A DNA stretch of 13,873 nucleotides from Zancudomyces culisetae (taxonomy: Eukaryota > Kickxellomycota > Harpellomycetes > Harpellales > Legeriomycetaceae): contig LSSK01000839.1 of assembly GCA_001969505.1 (NCBI GenBank), forward strand, positions 1 through 13,873. Reading direction: 5' to 3'. Under the pieces are notes generated by a model, which saw only the letters and a program-made list of their open reading frames with translations, did no database searches and was not told where the DNA came from. A program made the position numbers and the translations under genes. Shown here in pieces: positions 1 to 6,932 of the stretch. Numbering within the stretch: the first letter of the stretch is position 1; the number at the start of each line of letters is the position of its first letter.

Positions 1-61
1 TACCCAACAGCACATAATTAACACGTAATAATAATACAATAACTATGGGGGTGTAATATAG
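1..61 (+). other. 3' end of an intron of the cytidylyltransferase gene
   Basis: The acceptor TAG ends at 61. The next two bases complete a codon that must begin in the previous exon. With a C from that exon it reads His, which restores the invariant H-x-G-H motif. The stretch is stop-rich and matches no part of the family, so I read it as intron. Confidence 0.75.
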
Positions 62-961
62 ATGCGGGTCACATCGAGTTTTTCAAATTGGCACGACAAT
101 TTGGACAGTTTTTGTTGGTGGGAGTGCATGATGATGCGGTAAGACAAGAATGTATACAATAGTATATTAATGAGATGTAAAGCAGGTTTGATAGCAAATA
201 TTTAACATGGTAAGAACGTGTATAGACGGTAAACAAGATCAAAGGAGGAAACTATCCAGTGATGAATCTACAAGAGAGAATATTGAGCGTGTTACAGTGC
301 AAGGTAAATATAGTAAAGCCAATCAAAGGAATATAACTAGACAAAAGAGGCGAAATAAAACACGATTACAATTTGTGTAACTATAGTATGTGGATGAGGT
401 GATAATTGGAGCACCATATTCAGTTACAAAGGATGTACTCGAACAGGTGTATAAAGTCGATGTGGTTGTACATGGAACAGATGGAACATATAGGGATTTG
501 GATGGAAAGGATCCGTATGAATTGCCAAAGAAAATGGGAATATACGAGGAGGTAATCAATCCGCTTGCATCACTGACTACGACAGCAATACTTGCACGAA
601 TTATAGAATCTCGACAACGGTAAGTGTGTTTAAGGGGGGAGGAATAGGGGGGAGAATAAAGGGTGAGAATAAAAGGGGGAGAATAAAAGGGGGAGAATAA
701 GGGAAAGGGAAGAAGAAATAGGGGAGGCAAAGAGTAGTGAGTATATAGTGTAATATTGGGTCTGGGATTTTTCGATTTTCTTTTTTCGATTTTCTTTTTT
801 CGATTTCCTTTTTTTATTGCATTTTGGTTGTTTTGGTTGTTTTGGTTGAAAGAGGAGACTGAGTGTATAAGAACACTCAAAACACTCAAAACACTCAAAA
901 CACTCGATATAGTGAACAACGTGAACAGAATACAAACACAATTAGTAGCAAGTTTATTTAA
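62..961 (+). CDS. PCYT2: Ethanolamine-phosphate cytidylyltransferase, C-terminal half (partial, 5' end outside window)
   Basis: Makes CDP-ethanolamine from CTP and phosphoethanolamine, the middle step of the Kennedy pathway to phosphatidylethanolamine. Four exons are visible: 62-138, 226-303, 387-619 and probably 913-961. Phases agree at every junction. The first exon, with a split His codon, gives the nucleotidyltransferase signature F-H-A-G-H followed by LLVGVHDDA. Exon two gives KGGNYPVMNLQERILSVL. Exon three gives the YVDEVIIGAPY block, the VVVHG block and the SLTT segment that replaces RTEGISTS in the second cytidylyltransferase domain of this family. That combination fits PCYT2/ECT1 better than choline-phosphate cytidylyltransferase. 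The duplicated first catalytic domain lies upstream of the window. The last exon is the least certain part: joining 619 to 913 adds a short charged tail ending in SSKFI. The donor itself contains an in-frame TAA (621-623), so unspliced RNA stops there. Convergent with the next gene. Confidence 0.92.
648..700 (+). repeat. 14-bp G/A-rich tandem array in PCYT2 last intron
   Basis: About four copies of a unit resembling GGGGGAGAATAAAA; the copies at 661, 675 and 689 line up at exact 14-bp spacing with one base change. A homopurine tract continues to about 720. It lies just downstream of the splice donor at 620. Confidence 0.9.
773..814 (+). repeat. 14-bp T-rich tandem array in PCYT2 last intron
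   Basis: Two exact copies of CGATTTTCTTTTTT (773-786, 787-800) and a third slightly diverged copy from 801. Confidence 0.9.
822..848 (+). repeat. 9-bp tandem array, TTTTGGTTG x3
   Basis: Three exact head-to-tail copies at 822-830, 831-839 and 840-848, in the same intron as the two 14-bp arrays. Confidence 0.95.
872..905 (+). repeat. 9-bp tandem array, AACACTCAA x3.8
   Basis: Three exact copies at 872-880, 881-889 and 890-898 and a partial fourth ending at 905. It sits immediately before the predicted acceptor at 911-912, where a pyrimidine tract would be expected, so it may affect use of that acceptor. Confidence 0.95.
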
Positions 962-1135
962 CGAAAAGTAACGTCTGTTCAATACCAAAACTGTAACAAC
1001 TGTTTCAACTGTAATCATAGGTATATTGACCGTCAAATGAGAAAAGAAAAAAAAGCCGAACTGGAGCAAAACATGAAATAAAGAATATACATAGGCCCTT
1101 TCACTACTTTCTTTTTTTGCTTTCACTCATTTTAT
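962..1135. terminator. Convergent 3' region between PCYT2 and GPD genes
   Basis: This 174-bp spacer separates two convergent stop codons. A plus-strand AATAAA at 1077-1082 can serve the cytidylyltransferase. A minus-strand AATAAA at 1136-1131 can serve the dehydrogenase and shares the last base of its stop codon. The mRNA ends are therefore likely to overlap or nearly touch. Confidence 0.55.
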
Positions 1136-2645
1136 TTAGAGTTGACTGTTAATCATTGCGTAGTTAAAGATTGAAGCTGGGGGTGCTTTCTCATAACATA
1201 TTCTGTAAATGTTGACAAACAATGGGAATTTATCGAGCATATTGGATGCTTTCAAAAACAAATACACCTCCAACGAAGTGGAAGGGCCCTGTAGCTTTTG
1301 TCCGCCTATGAGCTCGTTTTCGAGCACATCAAATGACTTTCCTGTTCTTACAAATTCTGCACTGAGTCTGTAATTTCGTCCGCCTATGCTGGACGCAATC
1401 ATATCAGCCATTCCACAACTCTCTACCAGGGTGGCGTTTCTGAATGTATTAAACGCATGTTTACCAAAATTATTTGTTTCCATTAACCCCTCACGTATGA
1501 TTGCAGCCTTTGCATTACCTCCACATCTATTTTTTTTCATAAAACTTTAGTATTGCTTTTTTTTTAGAGAAAGGGTATGCAGAAAATAAAAGGCAAAACC
1601 CTTGTAATCTACCTTTGCTCCCACCTCTCACATTCCACTTTCAAACTTACCCTAATCCTTCTGCAATTCCAACACCGACAGCTACGATGTTCTTCAGTGC
1701 ACCGCATACTTCAACTCCATAGACATCTTCAATACATCTGACAAGGAAGTAGTCAGTTTCAAAGAGCTTTTTCCATTGTTTGGCTTCTTCCAAGTCATGG
1801 TATCCAATCGTAGTTTCTGAAAACTCCCTACTTGCAATTTCAGTTGCTACATTTGCTCCGCTCAAAACGCTTGCTTTAATATTCAACTTGCGTTCAACAA
1901 ATTGAGTAATGGTTTCAATGTTTTCCTCAGTAATAGTCAAACCCTTAATCAATGAAATGACTTTTTTAAGTTTTCTATTTTTGGCATTCTCGCCATTTGG
2001 CCCGTCAATACAATCAATGATTTGTTTTAATGATCCGTCCAAAAACTGGTGGGGAACCACCAAAACCATCATTGTTACATCCTTTAGGGCTTCGTTGATA
2101 TCTGATGTTGCAACTACGTTTTCAGGTATTTTGTAACCTGGAAGATATTTTACATTCTCATGAGTCTCGTTGATAATATCTGTCAGCTGTTTACCATTTA
2201 CATCCATAGGGTGAACATAAAATGTGACAGTTTTGTTGAACTCATTTGGATATTTTACTATATTCTCGGCTATAATTCTGGCCGCAGTGGTACCCCTATC
2301 AATTATAATATTTTCGTTATACTTGTGCACTTCGCATTCCTGTTAGATCTCCACAAAGAAATAAACATATATAGAATCATCCTCCCCCCTCCCCTTCCTC
2401 AGCTTTTGTCCAGGCTTAACAATAACTCGTTTTTTTCAATCGAGATGTATACATATGTCTCACAAAAAACGTTGTGTTTTTCTGGGCTACACATTCCAAG
2501 CTTTAGACATTCAACACCTTTTTTTTTATAATTCTTGCTGCTTTTCCACAAAATATGTGATTGTGTCTTCAAATTGTCAGCTTAAACAGCAAAAGGTTAG
2601 AATAACTTACCAATTACCAGAACCGTATACACAAACTTTTTCCAT
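1136..2645 (-). CDS. GPD1: NAD-dependent glycerol-3-phosphate dehydrogenase (complete, 3 exons)
   Basis: Reduces dihydroxyacetone phosphate to sn-glycerol 3-phosphate with NADH, feeding glycerolipid synthesis and redox balance or glycerol production. Exons on the minus strand are 2645-2611, 2295-1651 and 1526-1136, giving 356 residues, normal for the family. The 35-nt first exon encodes MEKVCVYGSGNW. Splicing completes the Rossmann motif G8-S-G-N-W-G13. Family landmarks follow: NVKYLPGYKIPENVV, VVPHQF, KG with Lys129, LSGAN, ETTIGY, and the catalytic block ALKNIVAVGVGIAEGLG with Lys213, continuing after the last junction as CGGNAKAAIIREG. The substrate-phosphate motif GGRN is at 275-278. Ser272 stands where the animal enzyme has Thr264, a conservative change. 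No N-terminal targeting extension is seen. The C-terminus is NSQL. A TATA box lies about 95 bp upstream of the start codon. Confidence 0.97.
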
Positions 2646-3020
2646 TTTTTTGGTGAATTTGCTTGGTGTATTCTTTGAATTTATTGAATAGAAGTTTTTT
2701 CTACTAGCGATAGAAACAGCTTGTCTCGTATGGTGTTTTATAGCACTTACGTTCTTTAAGGCGTACATATATACTGTCTATTTTCTTGTCTAAGCTTCTG
2801 TTAGCTCATTTTCATGTGCCGAATTTTCTCCTCTTTTATCGATTTAAATAGAAAAATTTTTTTAGTGGCAAATAAGACTTCATCGATTTATTAAACTTAT
2901 GTCACCAGTTCAATTCTGCCTATTATTGAATTGCTTATGAAAAAGCGTCGTAAACAAAAGATGCATTTAAAAAAATTTTTTTGTTTGATTTGCTGCTATT
3001 TTTCACAACCAGTGCTACAG
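2646..3020. other. GPD promoter and intergenic sequence
   Basis: Apart from the TATA box, this stretch is AT-rich with poly(T) and poly(A) runs (for example 2968-2981). I see no coding or RNA gene in it. Confidence 0.5.
2736..2742 (-). promoter_or_regulatory. TATA box of the GPD gene
   Basis: TATAAAA on the minus strand, about 91-97 bp upstream of the ATG at 2645. The glutaredoxin TATA box has almost the same distance from its start codon, which supports both. Confidence 0.55.
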
Positions 3021-3410
3021 TTATTTAAGATCCGCTCCACCACTAATCTGATTAACTTGCTTTTTGTAGCCTATTTCTCCCAATAAAATTTTGGGCTTCT
3101 GACATTTAACGCTATTAGTTGCTATTCGTGGACTTTTGCCTTTAATGATCCCTGGTATTTTTCGAATTGTAAGGGTAGCCCCTAGTTTAAAGATTGTATG
3201 CGCATTTTCAGGACAGCATGTGAAAAGCTCAATAGGCATTTTTAATCGCCCAAACTATTCCGAAAAATATTTTTTTAGGCACTAGAAACTTAAATTGACT
3301 AAAACACCAACTCCAATGCCAACAGTGTCTTAAAGACTAATCGGCATACCATGTGGTTTGCTAATTTTGCATTTTGTGTATTGCAACTATATTGGACGTT
3401 ACAGAGTTGC
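3021..3410 (-). CDS. Weak candidate small gene, unrecognised
   Basis: A minus-strand frame from ATG 3239 to TAA 3021 encodes 72 residues of balanced composition (MPIELFTCCPENAHTIFKLG at the start, GYKKQV near the end). Upstream, a donor ATG|GTATGC with its GT at 3353-3352 and an acceptor GGAATAG ending at 3255 are phase-compatible. They would join ATG 3239 to a preceding segment at roughly 3410-3354 containing GLQLCNVQYSCNTQ. I found no clear first exon or start beyond that, and I recognise no domain. It could equally be a chance open frame in intergenic DNA or the relic of a gene. The 5' limit given is approximate. Confidence 0.25.
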
Positions 3411-3488
3411 AACCCAATCGTCCCCCCTAAAAAAAGAAACAAATGCAATTTTACTACCGTATCTGCACATGTAGTGCTGTAATCAATA

Positions 3489-3516
3489 CAGGAGGAGGGG
3501 GAGAGGGAAAGGGGTC
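3489..3516 (+). repeat. Homopurine G/A tract
   Basis: A G/A-rich tract containing AGGAGGAGGGGGAGAGGG and GGGG (pyrimidine on the minus strand). It is not a regular tandem repeat. It resembles the purine tracts at 648-720 and, on the opposite strand, 2383-2401 and 5437-5470. Confidence 0.7.
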
Positions 3517-3559
3517 GTTGGGCTAATTTATAATACATGATATTTGTGATATATTTCAC

Positions 3560-3813
3560 ACTAACCTGACAAGGAGTGAATCAACCTTTCTTACCAATAC
3601 ACGATGGTATAATGTATCCACCCTAACATTATTGTTTTTTGTCATCATTAGTGCCAGAATTAATAGAAGTAAAAAAAACCATTTTGATATCATATACCTG
3701 TTGATTTTATTGTGTAAAGTATGTGTTGTGAGAGAAAATAACTACTACATCTTGTGTTTGAATAAAAAATAAAAAAACAAAATAAGCCTAGAACAGGTAG
3801 TAGAAATAAGCCA
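3560..3813. other. 3' flank of the phosphatase gene, nothing coding seen
   Basis: AT-rich intergenic DNA with A-runs near 3765-3780. No canonical AATAAA was seen on the minus strand just downstream of the phosphatase stop, so its poly(A) signal must be a variant. Confidence 0.5.
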
Positions 3814-5275
3814 CTACTGTTTCACTTTGCACTCTTGGTAGAGGTCTGTTGGTACATATTTTGAAATATAGTCCCGATAGGTGTCCCAGTCACACTTGTT
3901 CATGTCACACCAAAGAGCTTGTGTTTCGCTATTTGGAAGCAGAGCGACAGTTTTGCCATTGTACATTATTCTGAGGTAGTACTTTTTATCAAGATCATTT
4001 TGCCAGACTTCAGTAATTATGCTTGAGGCGTAAGGTGGAAGATATGCTTCGAGATTCTTTACCTTAAATATACTCAAAATACCAGCAATTGTTTCATCAT
4101 GACCTGAGTACACGCTCATGCGTACTGGGCGGGTGCTTTGTTCATCGGATGATTTTGCATTGGCCGAGTAGTTTATTTGATATGAGAGTTCATCAAGAAG
4201 TTGTGATAGCATGGCCCCACCTGTCAACCGATTAAACTCTTGAGAATAAGGACTGAAGTGTCTAAGATCTTGGAATTCGAGTTGCGTGTTGCTTGAGGAT
4301 AATGCGACATCACCATCAGTAACGCAGGTTCCATCACTACACAATTTTGGTTTATTGTTACACTCGATGGGCAAAAAAACGTCAGCGGCAAGAACAAATG
4401 CGATTGATGAGTTTGTAGCTGTTTGTGGTGAGTACTTTAAGATTTTGTTTAGCCTCACAAAATCGGCATAGGTACTGTTAAAGTATGTCTGGTATTTGGT
4501 TGTACTTTTCATCATAGATCTAATTTGGGAAAGTCGGGGACAAAGAGCAGTATTGATGAACATACTATCTATTTCCTGTGGTACGATAACAAAATCCACT
4601 CTTCCATCGCCACCACATTCCGGAGGGTATAATCCACCTATAAAGCTTTCTGCGGAGGCTAGAGTCCGGCTATTTTTATAGTTATTTTTTAAAAAATATT
4701 AGTTAAAGTATTTGGTTAGAGTGTACAATATTTAGTACTTACGAAACATATGTATGGCGGACTTTTATATTTGCATCCTTCAATTCACTGTCCAAAAACT
4801 GCAACTTATCGACATAGATCTTTCTTAACTCACTTCCTAATGTCTCTAATTGATTTGCGCCTTTTACACTAAGTTGCCCACGTTGACAATTTCCCTTCCA
4901 GAATATTCCGGTGTAGTTTAGCTGCTTTGTGCTAGAGTATTGAGTGTATGCCTTTATCCTTGTGCCTAAACCGCTCTTTGCTGCATCCTGGGCTTCATTG
5001 ATGTAGTTCTTGTAATTACAAATATTCCAATCTGTGGTATCACCCGGTGCAATATAAGTCGGTGTTCTATCACCGTGTCTGAACACCGTTTGCACAAATA
5101 TCAGTTTGCTGTTTTCTAGTGGAGTGTAATTGTTGACACTTGGAAAGTCTGCCTGGCAATAAAATTGTGGTGAGCTTACATCAGTTACTTTGTTTAGCTC
5201 TATCAGCTCAGCACCTGATTTACATATGGCACCGAGCACAAGTACCAAAATATTTGTTATTTCTAATCTTTTCAT
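3814..5275 (-). CDS. Secreted histidine acid phosphatase (2 exons)
   Basis: Hydrolyses phosphomonoesters through a phosphohistidine intermediate; secreted, vacuolar or cell-surface. Exon one is 5275-4743 and exon two 4669-3814, with a 73-nt intron; the product is 462 residues. A signal peptide is visible (basic MKR, then hydrophobic residues around 5-17). The catalytic motif R66-H67-G-D-R70-T-P is intact and the second motif, H368-D369 within SGHDET, supplies the proton donor. Between them, RGQLSVKGANQLETLG, IYVDKL and the arginine-rich VRHTYVSRTLASAESF segment with GLYPPE fit the branch-2 family, where the middle motif is usually RSTD-like. Five N-glycosylation sequons (N49, N120, N242, N264, N344) and many cysteines agree with secretion. 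No C-terminal membrane anchor is seen. It could be a general acid phosphatase or act on lipid phosphates; sequence alone does not decide. It shares a 116-bp upstream region with the divergent gene at 5392. Confidence 0.95.
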
Positions 5276-5391
5276 TTTTAAAAGTTAGTAAACTTTTGAT
5301 GTGGATAGATTGGTAGCAATAATAAGTGTTATAATGATAGCCGCAAAAAGTGGAACAATGGGGGCATTTATATCTTAATAAAACGGAAAGT
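5276..5391. promoter_or_regulatory. Compact divergent promoter region
   Basis: 116 bp separate the start codon of the phosphatase (minus strand) from the predicted start of the unknown plus-strand gene. Both must initiate here if the right-hand gene model is correct. No strong TATA box is visible; a weak minus-strand TTATAAC lies near 5330. Confidence 0.4.
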
Positions 5392-6041
5392 ATGGCGATG
5401 TATGTTTGTCAGACCTTATTCAAACTAATCTGTACTTTCCTCCCCCCCCTTTTTTCTCCCTTCTTTCAGCATTTTGATTCCTTGTTTCCCTCTTTCAGTT
5501 CAAACAAATATATTGTGTTTCAAAAGTTATATAATATAGTCAAATGTGAAAGTAAATCATTGGAAATCAACGGCTTGAATCTTTAAGAGCTATTTAAAGT
5601 CCATTTGCGACTACACGCCTTGATACATGTTGTAATTAGCCTGTGCTATCCAGCTTTTGGATGAACACTCTACAATTTGTATTTCATTTCGATTGCAACA
5701 ACATTTTCCCTTCATCTTTGAAACTATAAAACTTATCGACCCCTTATCCGGATCGGGTATTTCTATCTACTTGCTTGTCTTGAATAGGCATTTAATAGAG
5801 CTAAATGTAAGTCTGTTTGAAACTGCATGTGATCTTGCACTATGTGGCATTGACTTGGGTATTTCAGAGCCAAAGTAATAGAAAGCCCTGGATGAAACAT
5901 TTAGATAGTGTTGTTAGAAAAAATGCACAGTCACTACCGGATGATTGGCTCCGCTCGTTTCATCAAAAATCACGCTTTTGTATAAAAGATAGTAAATTTT
6001 GTAAACTTTGCCTGAAATGTATGCCAGATAGTGGGAGTTGA
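5392..6041 (+). CDS. Unrecognised 133-residue Cys-containing protein (4-exon model)
   Basis: The model rests on splice signals and phase, not on homology. Exons: 5392-5399, 5499-5551, 5640-5806 and 5868-6041 (402 nt, 133 residues). Intron one has donor GTATGT, a CTAAT branch candidate, a long C/T tract and acceptor CAG. Intron two is 88 nt; intron three is 61 nt with GTAAGT and TTTCAG. All junction phases agree and no stop appears until TGA at 6039. An AATAAA follows 14 nt after the stop. The product begins MAISNKYIVFQKLYNIVKC, is hydrophobic and helix-prone in the middle (IYLLVLNRHLIELN), and ends in a cysteine cluster: C114, C121, C124 and C127, with an extra C19-x2-C22. This may bind a metal ion. 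I recognise no family. An unspliced alternative runs from 5392 to the stop at 5584 and would give an odd Phe/Pro-rich protein. Confidence 0.5.
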
Positions 6042-6054
6042 TTAAACATCGGGA

Positions 6055-6060
6055 AATAAA
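6055..6060 (+). terminator. Poly(A) signal of the unknown gene
   Basis: AATAAA on the plus strand, 14 nt after the predicted stop codon at 6039-6041. It is independent support for a gene ending here. Confidence 0.45.
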
Positions 6061-6467
6061 ATACTTTCTTTCTAAAAGGCGTGGATTAGCTAATACTCTG
6101 TAGGCAGTATTTTCACTGATGCTCCAATTCGCAACACAAAACCACCATTTTCAACCATTTGCCCATTAGCATTGGCAATTGATGACAATATCGCATTTCT
6201 TGGTTATTAACTACGAATGGTCAAATACTTTTTTTTTGTGTGCTTATAGCCGTAGTTTCCAGAAATATACCTAGAGCCTATCTAAGCACAGACTTCTGTG
6301 TAAATCTATACACACACCCGGTCCCTAATAGAGCCAATCGAACATTCTAAACCTCCTATGAGAATTACGTAAAAAGTCAAAAGAGGTACCTTTAACACTA
6401 CGCCTTACACTTATGTGATGCATATTTGCAGAAAAAAAAAACATTATCATTTTGGAGAACGATGCGA
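6061..6467. other. Intergenic, nothing recognised
   Basis: No open frame, RNA gene or repeat that I can support. Contains poly(T) at 6230-6237 and poly(A) at 6432-6441. Confidence 0.5.
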
Positions 6468-6473
6468 TTTATT
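6468..6473 (-). terminator. Poly(A) signal of the glutaredoxin gene
   Basis: AATAAA on the minus strand, about 60 nt downstream of the glutaredoxin stop codon. Confidence 0.6.
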
Positions 6474-6531
6474 TAGGTGAATGGAACTTTCAAAAGAAAT
6501 GATACCTATAAATCAAGAATGGGTGAACCCC

Positions 6532-6831
6532 TTATTCGAGCATTTGCTTAAGTTCTCCGGAAGCAAGCTTCTTGGACAACTCGTTGGCACCTCCGATGTG
6601 TCTCTTGTTGATAAAAATGCTTGGGACAGTGTCCTTGCGGGTCAACTCCTTGAGGGCCTTTTGGATCTCTCTTCCGTTGTCAGCAGTATCGATCTCGATG
6701 ATCTTGGCCTTGAGGTTGTTCTTCTCGAGGTCAGTCTTGGCCTGGGTGCACTGTGGGCAAGTTGACTTTGAGTACATGACAACAGGGTTGCTGCTGATAG
6801 TAGCCTTGATTTGGTCCTTTACCATCTTCAT
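6532..6831 (-). CDS. Dithiol glutaredoxin with CPQC active site (intronless)
   Basis: Glutathione-dependent thiol oxidoreductase that reduces disulfides and glutathione mixed disulfides, probably cytosolic since no targeting peptide is seen. The 99-residue product is normal for class I glutaredoxins and covers the whole thioredoxin fold: VVMYSKSTCPQC (Cys25, Cys28), IIEID, then TVP with the cis-proline at 70 and the glutathione-binding IGGANEL (Gly80-Gly81). The active site is CPQC where the usual classes have CPYC, CPFC or CGFS. A second ATG at codon 3 could also start. Codons are strongly biased to C- or G-ending forms (AAG, ATC, AAC, CTC), unlike every neighbour, and this also keeps antisense frames open. 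High expression is the simplest explanation; recent transfer is less likely given the native promoter layout. It is the only complete gene here without an intron. Confidence 0.95.
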   Translation of the reverse strand: MKMVKDQIKATISSNPVVMYSKSTCPQCTQAKTDLEKNNLKAKIIEIDTADNGREIQKALKELTRKDTVPSIFINKRHIGGANELSKKLASGELKQMLE

Positions 6832-6924
6832 TTTGAGTTAGTTCTTGAGTTGTTTTTTTTTGTATACTATTTCCAGTAGAGAGTGGAGTAGATAAGGTAG
6901 AACAGAACGGAGGTTTTTCCATGC

Positions 6925-6932
6925 CTTATATA
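6925..6932 (-). promoter_or_regulatory. TATA box of the glutaredoxin gene
   Basis: TATATAAG on the minus strand, about 94-101 bp upstream of the ATG at 6831. With the usual 30-bp spacing this predicts a 5' UTR of about 65 nt. Confidence 0.65.

Noticed and set aside
323-1126. Long minus-strand frame of 267 codons opposite PCYT2
   Set aside because: It is antisense to a clear enzyme gene and its translation is dominated by repeats from the tandem arrays (VLSVLSVL, PFSPFYSPP), so it is an artefact of low-complexity DNA.
3299-3559. 86-codon minus-strand frame taken as a single gene
   Set aside because: Its first half is translated from a purine tract (LSLSPSS) and its composition is unlike a folded protein. 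Only its 3' part is kept, as a possible exon of the weak candidate.
6481-6841. Two plus-strand frames of 94 and 89 codons opposite glutaredoxin
   Set aside because: They arise from the strong codon bias of the glutaredoxin gene, which removes stops from antisense frames. No motif or start context supports them.
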